NCBI GenBank assembly: GCA_964057225.1
Contig: OZ059895.1
Coordinates: 18,691,688 to 18,755,687 of the forward strand
Length of the DNA: 64,000 bases
Source of the DNA: Auanema rhodensis
Lineage: Eukaryota > Nematoda > Chromadorea > Rhabditida > Rhabditidae
Direction of reading: 5' to 3'
Each line of letters begins with the position of its first letter. Within the stretch, counting starts at the first letter, position 1. The notes beneath the pieces were generated by a model. The model did no database searches. It saw only the letters and a program-made list of their open reading frames with translations, and was not told the DNA's origin. Below, one piece after another: positions 20,101-34,454 of this stretch. The translations under genes and the position numbers were made by a program.

Positions 20101-23100
20101 TATCGAGCCCCTCCAGAAGATTTGTTCACAAAAAAGTTCAGGCTCTTTTCACGTTGTGCCCGGTGAATGTCCCTTTTTCTCTGAGATCATCAACTATATT
20201 CAAATAAAAATAATCTGAGGTTGGGTATTCAGATGTGAAGAATCTTAATTTCCTAGTGAGATTTAGCTGGGACTTCTCCTCATTCCGGAAAACAGGTTTA
20301 TATCGAGCCCCTCCAGAAGATTTGTTCACAAAAAAGTTCAGGCTCTTTTCACGTTGTGCCCGGTGAATGTCCCTTTTTCTCTGAGATCATCAACTATATT
20401 CAAATAAAAATATTCTGAGGATAGGTATTCAGATGTGAAGAATCTTAATTTCCTAGTGAGATTTTGCTGGGACTTCTCCTCATTCCGGAAAACAGGTTTA
20501 TATCCAGCCCATCCGGAAGATTTGTTCACAAAAAGGTTCAGGCTCTTTTCACGTTGTGCCCGGTGAATGTCCCTTTTTCTCTGAGATCATCAACTATATT
20601 CAAATAAAGATAATCTGAGGTTGGGTATTCAGATGTGAAGAATCTTAATTTCCTAGTGAGATTTTGCTGGGACTTCTCCTCATTCAGGAAAACAAGTTAT
20701 ATCCAGCCCATCCAGAAGATTTGTTCACAAAAAGGTTCAGGCTCTATTCACGTTGTGCCCGGTGAATGTCCCTTTTTCTCTAAGATGATCAACTATATTC
20801 GAATAAAATTATTCTGAGCTTGGGTATTCAGATGTGAAGAATCTTAATTTCCTAGTGAGATTTTGCTGGGACTTCTCCTCATTCCGGAAAACAGGTTTAT
20901 ATCCAGCCCATCCGGAAGATTTGTTCACAAAAAGGTTCAGGCTCTATTCACGTTGTGCCCGGTGAATGTCCCTTTTTCTCTAAGATGATCAACTATATTA
21001 AAATAAAAATAATCTGAGGATAGGTATTCAGATGTGAAGAATCTTAATTTCCTAGTAAGATTTAGCTGGGACTTCTCCTCATTCCGGAAAACAGGTTTAT
21101 ATCGAGCCCATCCAGAAGATTTGTTCACAAAAAGGTTCAGGCTCTATTCACGTTGTGCCCGGTGAATGTCCCTTTTTCTCTAAGATCATCAACTATATTC
21201 AAATAAAAATATTCTGAGGTTGGGTATTCAGATGTGAAGAATCTTAATTTCCTAGTAAGATTTAGCTGGGACTTCTCCTCATTCCGGAAAACAGGTTTAT
21301 ATCGAGCCCATCCAGAAGATTTGTTCACAAAAAGGTTCAGGCTCTATTCACGTTGTGCCCGGTGAATGTCCCTTTTTCTCTAAGATCATCAACTATATTC
21401 AAATAAAAATATTCTGAGGTTGGGTATTCAGATGTGAAGAATCTTAATTTCCTAGTAAGATTTAGCTGGGACTTCTCCTTATTCCGGAAAACAGGTTTAT
21501 ATCGAGCCCATCCAGAAGATTTGTTCACAAAAAGGTTCAGGCTCTATTCACGTTGTGCCCGGTGAATGTCCCTTTTTCTCTAAGATCATCAACTATATTC
21601 AAATAAAAATATTCTGAGGTTGGGTATTCAGATGTGAAGAATCTTAATTTCCTAGTAAGATTTAGCTGGGACTTCTCCTTATTCCGGAAAACAGGTTTAT
21701 ATCGAGCCCATCCAGAAGATTTGTTCACAAAAAGGTTCAGGCTCTATTCACGTTGTGCCCGGTGAATGTCCCTTTTTCTCTAAGATCATCAACTATATTC
21801 AAATAAAAATATTCTGAGGTTGGGTATTCAGATGTGAAGAATCTTAATTTCCTAGTGAGATTTAGCTGGGACTTCTCCTTATTCCGGAAAACAGGTTTAT
21901 ATCGTGCCCATCCATAAGATTTGTTCACAAAAAGGTTCAGGCTCTATTCACGTTGTGCCCGGTGAATGTCCCTTTTTCTCTAAGATCATCAACTATATTC
22001 AAATAAAAATATTCTGAGGTTGGGTATTCAGATGTGAAGAATCTTAATTTCCTAGTAAGATTTAGCTGGGACTTCTCCTTATTCCGGAAAACAGGTTTAT
22101 ATCGAGCCCATCCAGAAGATTTGTTCACAAAAAGGTTCAGGCTCTATTCACGTTGTGCCCGGTGAATGTCCCTTTTTCTCTAAGATGATCAACTATATTC
22201 AAATAAAAATATTCTGAGGTTGGGTATTCAGATGTGAAGAATCTTAATTTCCTAGTAAGATTTAGCTGGGACTTCTCCTTATTCCGGAAAACAGGTTTAT
22301 ATCCAGCCCATCCAGAAGATTTGTTCACAAAAAGGTTCAGGCTCTATTCACGTTGTGCCCGGTGAATGTCCCTTTTTCTCTAAGATGATCAACTATATTC
22401 AAATAAAAATATTCTGAGGTTGGGTATTCAGATGTGAAGAATCTTAATTTCCTAGTAAGATTTAGCTGGGACTTCTCCTTATTCCGGAAAACAGGTTTAT
22501 ATCGTGCCCATCCATAAGATTTGTTCACAAAAAGGTTCAGGCTCTATTCACGTTGTGCCCGGTGAATGTCCCTTTTTCTCTAAGATCATCAACTATATTC
22601 AAATAAAAATATTCTGAGGATAGGTATTCAGATGTGAAGAATCTTAATTTCCTAGTAAGATTTAGCTGGGACTTCTCCTTATTCCGGAAAACAGGTTTAT
22701 ATCGTGCCCATCCATAAGATTTGTTCACAAAAAGGTTCAGGCTCTATTCACGTTGTGCCCGGTGAATGTCCCTTTTTCTCTAAGATCATCAACTATATTC
22801 AAATAAAAATATTCTGAGGTTGGGTATTCAGATGTGAAGAATCTTAATTTCCTAGTAAGATTTAGCTGGGACTTCTCCTTATTCCGGAAAACAGGTTTAT
22901 ATCGTGCCCATCCATAAGATTTGTTCACAAAAAGGTTCAGGCTCTATTCACGTTGTGCCCGGTGAATGTCCCTTTTTCTCTAAGATCATCAACTATATTC
23001 AAATAAAAATATTCTGAGGTTGGGTATTCAGATGTGAAGAATCTTAATTTCCTAGTAAGATTTAGCTGGGACTTCTCCTTATTCCGGAAAACAGGTTTAT

Positions 23101-26100
23101 ATCGAGCCCATCCAGAAGATTTGTTCACAAAAAGGTTCAGGCTCTATTCACGTTGTGCCCGGTGAATGTCCCTTTTTCTCTAAGATCATCAACTATATTC
23201 AAATAAAAATATTCTGAGGTTGGGTATTCAGATGTGAAGAATCTTAATTTCCTAGTAAGATTTAGCTGGGACTTCTCCTTATTCCGGAAAACAGGTTTAT
23301 ATCGAGCCCATCCAGAAGATTTGTTCACAAAAAGGTTCAGGCTCTATTCACGTTGTGCCCGGTGAATGTCCCTTTTTCTCTAAGATCATCAACTATATTC
23401 AAATAAAAATATTCTGAGGATAGGTATTCAGATGTGAAGAATCTTAATTTCCTAGTAAGATTTAGCTGGGACTTCTCCTTATTCCGGAAAACAGGTTTAT
23501 ATCGAGCCCATCCAGAAGATTTGTTCACAAAAAGGTTCAGGCTCTATTCACGTTGTGCCCGGTGAATGTCCCTTTTTCTCTAAGATCATCAACTATATTC
23601 AAATAAAAATATTCTGAGGATAGGTATTCAGATGTGAAGAATCTTAATTTCCTAGTAAGATTTAGCTGGGACTTCTCCTTATTCCGGAAAACAGGTTTAT
23701 ATCGAGCCCATCCAGAAGATTTGTTCACAAAAAGGTTCAGGCTCTATTCACGTTGTGCCCGGTGAATGTCCCTTTTTCTCTGAGATCATCAACTATATTC
23801 AAATAAAAATATTCTGAGGTTGGGTATTCAGATGTGAAGAATCTTAATTTCCTAGTAAGATTTAGCTGGGACTTCTCCTTATTCCGGAAAACAGGTTTAT
23901 ATCGAGCCCATCCAGAAGATTTGTTCACAAAAAGGTTCAGGCTCTATTCACGTTGTGCCCGGTGAATGTCCCTTTTTCTCTAAGATCATCAACTATATTC
24001 AAATAAAAATATTCTGAGGATAGGTATTCAGATGTGAAGAATCTTAATTTCCTAGTAAGATTTAGCTGGGACTTCTCCTTATTCCGGAAAACAGGTTTAT
24101 ATCGAGCCCATCCAGAAGATTTGTTCACAAAAAGGTTCAGGCTCTATTCACGTTGTGCCCGGTGAATGTCCCTTTTTCTCTGAGATCATCAACTATATTC
24201 AAATAAAAATAATCTGAGGTTGGGTATTCAGATGTGAAGAATCTTAATTTCCTAGTGAGATTTAGCTGGGACTTCTCCTCATTCCGGAAAACAGGTTTAT
24301 ATCGAGCCCCTCCAGAAGATTTGTTCACAAAAAGGTTCAGGCTCTATTCACGTTGTGCCCGGTGAATGTCCCTTTTTCTCTGAGATCATCAACTATATTC
24401 AAATAAAAATAATCTGAGGTTGGGTATTCAGATGTGAAGAATCTTAATTTCCTAGTGAGATTTTGCTGGGACTTCTCCTCATTCCGGAAAACAGGTTTAT
24501 ATCCAGCCCATCCAGAAGATTTGTTCACAAAAAGGTTCAGGCTCTATTCACGTTGTGCCCGGTGAATGTCCCTTTTTCTCTAAGATCATCAACTATATTC
24601 AAATAAAAATAATCTGAGGTTGGGTATTCAGATGTGAAGAATCTTAATTTCCTAGTGAGATTTTGCTGGGACTTCTCCTCATTCCGGAAAACAGGTTTAT
24701 ATCCAGCCCATCCAGAAGATTTGTTCACAAAAAGGTTCAGGCTCTATTCACGTTGTGCCCGGTGAATGTCCCTTTTTCTCTAAGATCATCAACTATATTC
24801 AAATAAAAATAATCTGAGGATAGGTATTCAGATGTGAAGAATCTTAATTTCCTAGTGAGATTTTGCTGGGACTTCTCCTCATTCCGGAAAACAGGTTTAT
24901 ATCCAGCCCATCCGGAAGATTTGTTCACAAAAAGGTTCAGGCTCTATTCACGTTGTGCCCGGTGAATGTCCCTTTTTCTCTGAGATCATCAACTATATTC
25001 AAATAAAAATATTCTGAGGATAGGTATTCAGATGTGAAGAATCTTAATTTTCTAGTGAGATTTTGCTGGGACTTCTCCTCATTCCGGAAAACAGGTTTAT
25101 ATCGAGCCCATCCATAAGATTTGTTCACAAAAAGGTTCAGGCTCTATTCACGTTGTGCCCGGTGAATGTCCCTTTTTCTCTAAGATCATCAACTATATTC
25201 AAATGAAAATATTCTGAGGATAGGTATTCAGATGTGAAGAATCTTAATTTCCTAGTAAGATTTAGCTGGGACTTCTCCTTATTCCGGAAAACAGGTTTAT
25301 ATCGTGCCCATCCATAAGATTTGTTCACAAAAAGGTTCAGGCTCTATTCACGTTGTGCCCGGTGAATGTCCCTTTTTCTCTAAGATCATCAACTATATTC
25401 AAATAAAAATATTCTGAGGATAGGTATTCAGATGTGAAGAATCTTAATTTCCTAGTAAGATTTAGCTGGGACTTCTCCTTATTCCGGAAAACAGGTTTAT
25501 ATCCAGCCCATCCAGAAGATTTGTTCACAAAAAGGTTCAGGCTCTATTCACGTTGTGCCCGGTGAATGTCCCTTTTTCTCTAAGATCATCAACTATATTC
25601 AAATAAAAATAATCTGAGGATAGGTATTCAGATGTGAAGAATCTTAATTTCCTAGTAAGATTTAGCTGGGACTTCTCCTTATTCCGGAAAACAGGTTTAT
25701 ATCGAGCCCATCCAGAAGATTTGTTCACAAAAAGGTTCAGGCTCTATTCACGTTGTGCCCGGTGAATGTCCCTTTTTCTCTAAGATCATCAACTATATTC
25801 AAATAAAAATATTCTGAGGATAGGTATTCAGATGTGAAGAATCTTAATTTCCTAGTAAGATTTAGCTGGGACTTCTCCTTATTCCGGAAAACAGGTTTAT
25901 ATCCAGCCCATCCAGAAGATTTGTTCACAAAAAGGTTCAGGCTCTATTCACGTTGTGCCCGGTGAATGTCCCTTTTTCTCTAAGATCATCAACTATATTC
26001 AAATAAAAATAATCTGAGGATAGGTATTCAGATGTGAAGAATCTTAATTTCCTAGTAAGATTTAGCTGGGACTTCTCCTTATTCCGGAAAACAGGTTTAT

Positions 26101-29100
26101 ATCCAGCCCATCCAGAAGATTTGTTCACAAAAAGGTTCAGGCTCTATTCACGTTGTGCCCGGTGAATGTCCCTTTTTCTCTAAGATCATCAACTATATTC
26201 AAATAAAAATAATCTGAGGATAGGTATTCAGATGTGAAGAATCTTAATTTCCTAGTAAGATTTAGCTGGGACTTCTCCTTATTCCGGAAAACAGGTTTAT
26301 ATCCAGCCCATCCAGAAGATTTGTTCACAAAAAGGTTCAGGCTCTATTCACGTTGTGCCCGGTGAATGTCCCTTTTTCTCTAAGATCATCAACTATATTC
26401 AAATAAAAATATTCTGAGGATAGGTATTCAGATGTGAAGAATCTTAATTTCCTAGTGAGATTTTGCTGGGACTTCTCCTCATTCCGGAAAACAGGTTTAT
26501 ATCGAGCCCATCCATAAGATTTGTTCACAAAAAGGTTCAGGCTCTATTCACGTTGTGCCCGGTGAATGTCCCTTTTTCTCTAAGATCATCAACTATATTC
26601 AAATAAAAATATTCTGAGGATAGGTATTCAGATGTGAAGAATCTTAATTTCCTAGTAAGATTTAGCTGGGACTTCTCCTTATTCCGGAAAACAGGTTTAT
26701 ATCGTGCCCATCCATAAGATTTGTTCACAAAAAGGTTCAGGCTCTATTCACGTTGTGCCCGGTGAATGTCCCTTTTTCTCTAAGATCATCAACTATATTC
26801 AAATAAAAATATTCTGAGGATAGGTATTCAGATGTGAAGAATCTTAATTTCCTAGTAAGATTTAGCTGGGACTTCTCCTTATTCCGGAAAACAGGTTTAT
26901 ATCGTGCCCATCCATAAGATTTGTTCACAAAAAGGTTCAGGCTCTATTCACGTTGTGCCCGGTGAATGTCCCTTTTTCTCTAAGATCATCAACTATATTC
27001 AAATAAAAATATTCTGAGGTTGGGTATTCAGATGTGAAGAATCTTAATTTCCTAGTAAGATTTAGCTGGGACTTCTCCTTATTCCGGAAAACAGGTTTAT
27101 ATCGAGCCCATCCAGAAGATTTGTTCACAAAAAGGTTCAGGCTCTATTCACGTTGTGCCCGGTGAATGTCCCTTTTTCTCTAAGATCATCAACTATATTC
27201 AAATAAAAATATTCTGAGGTTGGGTATTCAGATGTGAAGAATCTTAATTTCCTAGTAAGATTTAGCTGGGACTTCTCCTTATTCCGGAAAACAGGTTTAT
27301 ATCGAGCCCATCCAGAAGATTTGTTCACAAAAAGGTTCAGGCTCTATTCACGTTGTGCCCGGTGAATGTCCCTTTTTCTCTAAGATGATCAACTATATTC
27401 AAATAAAAATATTCTGAGGATAGGTATTCAGATGTGAAGAATCTTAATTTCCTAGTGAGATTTAGCTGGGACTTCTCCTCATTCCGGAAAACAGGTTTAT
27501 ATCCAGCCCATCCAGAAGATTTGTTCACAAAAAAGTTCAGGCTCTATTCACGTTGTGCCCGGTGAATGTCCCTTTTTCTCTAAGATGATCAACTATATTC
27601 AAATAAAAATATTCTGAGGATAGGTATTCAGATGTGAAGAATCTTAATTTCCTAGTGAGATTTAGCTGGGACTTCTCCTCATTCCGGAAAACAGGTTTAT
27701 ATCCAACCCATCCAGAAGATTTGTTCACAAAAAGGTTCAGGCTCTATTCACGTTGTGCCCGGTGAATGTCCCTTTTTCTCTAAGATGATCAACTATATTC
27801 AAATAAAAATATTCTGAGGTTGGGTATTCAGATGTGAAGAATCTTAATTTCCTAGTGAGATTTAGCTGGGACTTCTCCTCATTCCGGAAAACAGGTTTAT
27901 ATCGAGCCCATCCAGAAGATTTGTTCACAAAAAGGTTCAGGCTCTATTCACGTTGTGCCCGGTGAATGTCCCTTTTTCTCTAAGATGATCAACTATATTC
28001 AAATGAAAATATTCTGAGGTTGGGTATTCAGATGTGAAGAATCTTAATTTCCTAGTGAGATTTAGCTGGGACTTCTCCTCATTCCGGAAAACAGGTTTAT
28101 ATCGTGCCCATCCATAAGATTTGTTCACAAAAAGGTTCAGGCTCTATTCACGTTGTGCCCGGTGAATGTCCCTTTTTCTCTAAGATCATCAACTATATTC
28201 AAATTAAAATATTCTGAGGATAGGTATTCAGATGTGAAGAATCTTAATTTCCTAGTAAGATTTAGCTGGGACTTCTCCTTATTCCGGAAAACAGGTTTAT
28301 ATCGAGCCCATCCAGAAGATTTGTTCACAAAAAGGTTCAGGCTCTATTCACGTTGTGCCCGGTGAATGTCCCTTTTTCTCTAAGATCATCAACTATATTC
28401 AAATAAAAATATTCTGAGGTTGGGTATTCAGATGTGAAGAATCTTAATTTCCTAGTAAGATTTAGCTGGGACTTCTCCTTATTCCGGAAAACAGGTTTAT
28501 ATCGAGCCCATCCATAAGATTTGTTCACAAAAAGGTTCAGGCTCTATTCACGTTGTGCCCGGTGAATGTCCCTTTTTCTCTAAGATGATCAACTATATTC
28601 AAATAAAAATATTCTGAGGATAGGTATTCAGATGTGAAGAATCTTAATTTCCTAGTGAGATTTAGCTGGGACTTCTCCTCATTCCGGAAAACAGGTTTAT
28701 ATCCAGCCCATCCAGAAGATTTGTTCACAAAAAAGTTCAGGCTCTATTCACGTTGTGCCCGGTGAATGTCCCTTTTTCTCTAAGATGATCAACTATATTC
28801 AAATAAAAATATTCTGAGGATAGGTATTCAGATGTGAAGAATCTTAATTTCCTAGTGAGATTTAGCTGGGACTTCTCCTCATTCCGGAAAACAGGTTTAT
28901 ATCCAACCCATCCAGAAGATTTGTTCACAAAAAGGTTCAGGCTCTATTCACGTTGTGCCCGGTGAATGTCCCTTTTTCTCTAAGATGATCAACTATATTC
29001 AAATAAAAATATTCTGAGGTTGGGTATTCAGATGTGAAGAATCTTAATTTCCTAGTGAGATTTAGCTGGGACTTCTCCTCATTCCGGAAAACAGGTTTAT

Positions 29101-32100
29101 ATCCAGCCCATCCAGAAGATTTGTTCACAAAAAGGTTCAGGCTCTATTCACGTTGTGCCCGGTGAATGTCCCTTTTTCTCTAAGATGATCAACTATATTC
29201 AAATAAAAATATTCTGAGGTTGGGTATTCAGATGTGAAGAATCTTAATTTCCTAGTGAGATTTAGCTGGGACTTCTCCTCATTCCGGAAAACAGGTTTAT
29301 ATCCAGCCCATCCAGAAGATTTGTTCACAAAAAGGTTCAGGCTCTATTCACGTTGTGCCCGGTGAATGTCCCTTTTTCTCTAAGATGATCAACTATATTC
29401 AAATAAAAATATTCTGAGGATAGGTATTCAGATGTGAAGAATCTTAATTTCCTAGTGAGATTTAGCTGGGACTTCTCCTCATTCCGGAAAACAGGTTTAT
29501 ATCGAGCCCATCCAGAAGATTTGTTCACAAAAAGGTTCAGGCTCTATTCACGTTGTGCCCGGTGAATGTCCCTTTTTCTCTAAGATGATCAACTATATTC
29601 AAATAAAAATATTCTGAGCTTGGGTATTCAGATGTGAAGAATCTTAATTTCCTAGTGAGATTTAGCTGGGACTTCTCCTCATTCCGGAAAACAGGTTTAT
29701 ATCCAGCCCATCCAGAAGATTTGTTCACAAAAAGGTTCAGGCTCTATTCACGTTGTGCCCGGTGAATGTCCCTTTTTCTCTAAGATGATCAACTATATTC
29801 AAATAAAAATATTCTGAGCTTGGGTATTCAGATGTGAAGAATCTTAATTTCCTAGTGAGATTTAGCTGGGACTTCTCCTCATTCCGGAAAACAGGTTTAT
29901 ATCCAGCCCATCCAGAAGATTTGTTCACAAAAAGGTTCAGGCTCTATTCACGTTGTGCCCGGTGAATGTCCCTTTTTCTCTAAGATGATCAACTATATTC
30001 AAATAAAAATATTGTGAGGATAGGTATTCAGATGTGAAGAATCTTAATTTCCTAGTGAGATTTAGCTGGGACTTCTCCTCATTCCGGAAAACAGGTTTAT
30101 ATCGAGCCCATCCAGAAGATTTGTTCACAAAAAAGTTCAGGCTCTATTCACGTTGTGCCCGGTGAATGTCCCTTTTTCTCTAAGATGATCAACTATATTC
30201 AAATAAAAATATTGTGAGGATAGGTATTCAGATGTGAAGAATCTTAATTTCCTAGTAAGATTTAGCTGGGACTTCTCCTCATTCCGGAAAACAGGTTTAT
30301 ATCGAGCCCATCCAGAAGATTTGTTCACAAAAAAGTTCAGGCTCTATTCACGTTGTGCCCGGTGAATGTCCCTTTTTCTCTAAGATGATCAACTATATTC
30401 AAATAAAAATATTCTGAGGTTGGGTATTCAGATGTGAAGAATCTTAATTTCCTAGTGAGATTTAGCTGGGACTTCTCCTCATTCCGGAAAACAGGTTTAT
30501 ATCCAGCCCATCCAGAAGATTTGTTCACAAAAAAGTTCAGGCTCTATTCACGTTGTGCCCGGTGAATGTCCCTTTTTCTCTAAGATGATCAACTATATTC
30601 AAATAAAAATATTCTGAGGATAGGTATTCAGATGTGAAGAATCTTAATTTCCTAGTGAGATTTAGCTGGGACTTCTCCTCATTCCGGAAAACAGGTTTAT
30701 ATCCAGCCCATCCAGAAGATTTGTTCACAAAAAAGTTCAGGCTCTATTCACGTTGTGCCCGGTGAATGTCCCTTTTTCTCTAAGATGATCAACTATATTC
30801 AAATAAAAATATTGTGAGGATAGGTATTCAGATGTGAAGAATCTTAATTTCCTAGTGAGATTTAGCTGGGACTTCTCCTCATTCCGGAAAACAGGTTTAT
30901 ATCGAGCCCATCCAGAAGATTTGTTCACAAAAAAGTTCAGGCTCTATTCACGTTGTGCCCGGTGAATGTCCCTTTTTCTCTAAGATGATCAACTATATTC
31001 AAATAAAAATATTCTGAGGTTGGGTATTCAGATGTGAAGAATCTTAATTTCCTAGTGAGATTTAGCTGGGACTTCTCCTCATTCCGGAAAACAGGTTTAT
31101 ATCGAGCCCATCCATAAGATTTGTTCACAAAAAGGTTCAGGCTCTATTCACGTTGTGCCCGGTGAATGTCCCTTTTTCTCTAAGATGATCAACTATATTC
31201 AAATAAAAATATTCTGAGGTTGGGTATTCAGATGTGAAGAATCTTAATTTCCTAGTGAGATTTAGCTGGGACTTCTCCTCATTCCGGAAAACAGGTTTAT
31301 ATCGAGCCCATCCATAAGATTTGTTCACAAAAAGGTTCAGGCTCTATTCACGTTGTGCCCGGTGAATGTCCCTTTTTCTCTAAGATGATCAACTATATTC
31401 AAATAAAAATATTGTGAGGATAGGTATTCAGATGTGAAGAATCTTAATTTCCTAGTAAGATTTAGCTGGGACTTCTCCTCATTCCGGAAAACAGGTTTAT
31501 ATCGAGCCCATCCAGAAGATTTGTTCACAAAAAAGTTCAGGCTCTATTCACGTTGTGCCCGGTGAATGTCCCTTTTTCTCTAAGATGATCAACTATATTC
31601 AAATAAAAATATTCTGAGGTTGGGTATTCAGATGTGAAGAATCTTAATTTCCTAGTGAGATTTAGCTGGGACTTCTCCTCATTCCGGAAAACAGGTTTAT
31701 ATCGAGCCCATCCAGAAGATTTGTTCACAAAAAGGTTCAGGCTCTATTCACGTTGTGCCCGGTGAATGTCCCTTTTTCTCTAAGATGATCAACTATATTC
31801 AAATAAAAATATTGTGAGGATAGGTATTCAGATGTGAAGAATCTTAATTTCCTAGTAAGATTTAGCTGGGACTTCTCCTCATTCCGGAAAACAGGTTTAT
31901 ATCCAGCCCATCCGGAAGATTTGTTCACAAAAAGGTTCAGGCTCTATTCACGTTGTGCCCGGTGAATGTCCCTTTTTCTCTAAGATGATCAACTATATTC
32001 AAATAAAAATATTGTGAGGATAGGTATTCAGATGTGAAGAATCTTAATTTCCTAGTAAGATTTAGCTGGGACTTCTCCTCATTCCGGAAAACAGGTTTAT

Positions 32101-34143
32101 ATCGAGCCCATCCAGAAGATTTGTTCACAAAAAAGTTCAGGCTCTATTCACGTTGTGCCCGGTGAATGTCCCTTTTTCTCTAAGATCATCAACTATATTC
32201 AAATAAAAATATTCTGAGGATAGGTATTCAGATGTGAAGAATCTTAATTTCCTAGTGAGATTTAGCTGGGACTTCTCCTCATTCCGGAAAACAGGTTTAT
32301 ATCGAGCCCATCCAGAAGATTTGTTCACAAAAAAGTTCAGGCTCTATTCACGTTGTGCCCGGTGAATGTCCCTTTTTCTCTAAGATCATCAACTATATTC
32401 AAATAAAAATATTCTGAGGATAGGTATTCAGATGTGAAGAATCTTAATTTCCTAGTGAGATTTAGCTGGGACTTCTCCTCATTCCGGAAAACAGGTTTAT
32501 ATCCAGCCCATCCAGAAGATTTGTTCACAAAAAAGTTCAGGCTCTATTCACGTTGTGCCCGGTGAATGTCCCTTTTTCTCTAAGATGATCAACTATATTC
32601 AAATAAAAATATTCTGAGGATAGGTATTCAGATGTGAAGAATCTTAATTTCCTAGTGAGATTTAGCTGGGACTTCTCCTCATTCCGGAAAACAGGTTTAT
32701 ATCGAGCCCATCCAGAAGATTTGTTCACAAAAAAGTTCAGGCTCTATTCACGTTGTGCCCGGTGAATGTCCCTTTTTCTCTAAGATCATCAACTATATTC
32801 AAATAAAAATATTCTGAGGATAGGTATTCAGATGTGAAGAATCTTAATTTCCTAGTAAGATTTAGCTGGGACTTCTCCTCATTCCGGAAAACAGGTTTAT
32901 ATCGAGCCCATCCAGAAGATTTGTTCACAAAAAAGTTCAGGCTCTATTCACGTTGTGCCCGGTGAATGTCCCTTTTTCTCTAAGATCATCAACTATATTC
33001 AAATAAAAATATTGTGAGGATAGGTATTCAGATGTGAAGAATCTTAATTTCCTAGTAAGATTTAGCTGGGACTTCTCCTCATTCCGGAAAACAGGTTTAT
33101 ATCGAGCCCATCCAGAAGATTTGTTCACAAAAAAGTTCAGGCTCTATTCACGTTGTGCCCGGTGAATGTCCCTTTTTCTCTAAGATCATCAACTATATTC
33201 AAATAAAAATATTGTGAGGATAGGTATTCAGATGTGAAGAATCTTAATTTCCTAGTAAGATTTAGCTGGGACTTCTCCTCATTCCGGAAAACAGGTTTAT
33301 ATCCAGCCCATCCAGAAGATTTGTTCACAAAAAGGTTCAGGCTCTATTCACGTTGTGCCCGGTGAATGTCCCTTTTTCTCTAAGATGATCAACTATATTC
33401 AAATAAAAATATTGTGAGGATAGGTATTCAGATGTGAAGAATCTTAATTTCCTAGTAAGATTTAGCTGGGACTTCTCCTCATTCCGGAAAACAGGTTTAT
33501 ATCCAGCCCATCCGGAAGATTTGTTCACAAAAAGGTTCAGGCTCTATTCACGTTGTGCCCGGTGAATGTCCCTTTTTCTCTAAGATGATCAACTATATTC
33601 AAATAAAAATATTCTGAGGATAGGTATTCAGATGTGAAGAATCTTAATTTCCTAGTGAGATTTAGCTGGGACTTCTCCTCATTCCGGAAAACAGGTTTAT
33701 ATCCAGCCCATCCGGAAGATTTGTTCACAAAAAGGTTCAGGCTCTATTCACGTTGTGCCCGGTGAATGTCCCTTTTTCTCTAAGATGATCAACTATATTC
33801 AAATAAAAATATTCTGAGGATAGGTATTCAGATGTGAAGAATCTTAATTTCCTAGTGAGATTTAGCTGGGACTTCTCCTCATTCCGGAAAACAGGTTTAT
33901 ATCGAGCCCATCCAGAAGATTTGTTCACAAAAAAGTTCAGGCTCTATTCACGTTGTGCCCGGTGAATGTCCCTTTTTCTCTAAGATCATCAACTATATTC
34001 AAATAAAAATATTCTGAGGATAGGTATTCAGATGTGAAGAATCTTAATTTCCTAGTGAGATTTAGCTGGGACTTCTCCTCATTCCGGAAAACAGGTTTAT
34101 ATCCAGCCCATCCAGAAGATTTGTTCACAAAAAAGTTCAGGCT
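17141..34143 (+). repeat. Main satellite array, about 85 units of 200 bp
   Basis: Uninterrupted head-to-tail units. Boundaries are GACTGTATTCACGTTGTGCC on the left, fused to the CT repeat, and AAAGTTCAGGCTGTAGTCAG on the right. The phase is constant at 200 bp throughout except for a single one-base loss in the unit near 20.69 kb. Each unit holds a 63-codon minus-strand frame beginning MNKSSGW or MNKSYGW. Variation is at a few recurring sites: GATGATC/GATCATC, TTGGGTATTC/ATAGGTATTC, TCGAGCCC/TCCAGCCC/TCGTGCCC, GTGAGAT/GTAAGAT and CTCATTCC/CTTATTCC. Variants cluster in neighbouring units, as expected from unequal exchange. Confidence 0.98.
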
Positions 34144-34454
34144 GTAGTCAGTGAGTAACCGATGATTATATTATCCTTGAATTAGTGTTGTACTCGATCC
34201 TTGAATCCATTCTTTCAAACAAGTCAAAGTGAATTTGTTGAAAAGGGCTGATTCTAAACATGCACATATGTCGTCAGTAGAAATCTCAGCTGTTTGAATC
34301 TCATGTTATTCATATTATTTGAACTTAAGATTAAGTAAGGTTGATGTGTATATCTATGTAAGAAATAACAGAGTCAATATCATTCCTTTATACTATGTTG
34401 ATTATCTTTTTTTTACAAATAACAATGTAAAGCCTTGTAAATTGATCCTTAATA
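34144..34454. other. Unique flank between satellite and transporter gene
   Basis: About 310 bp with normal AT-rich composition, probably containing the transporter's 3' UTR. A 63-codon plus-strand frame (34319-34510) overlaps the transporter's last exon antisense and is not supported. Confidence 0.6.

Noticed and set aside
17141-34143. About 85 separate small genes or a CRISPR-like array
   Set aside because: Units are contiguous 200-bp satellite monomers with no unique spacers. Nonsynonymous variants are freely shared, so I treat the frames as features of the monomer.
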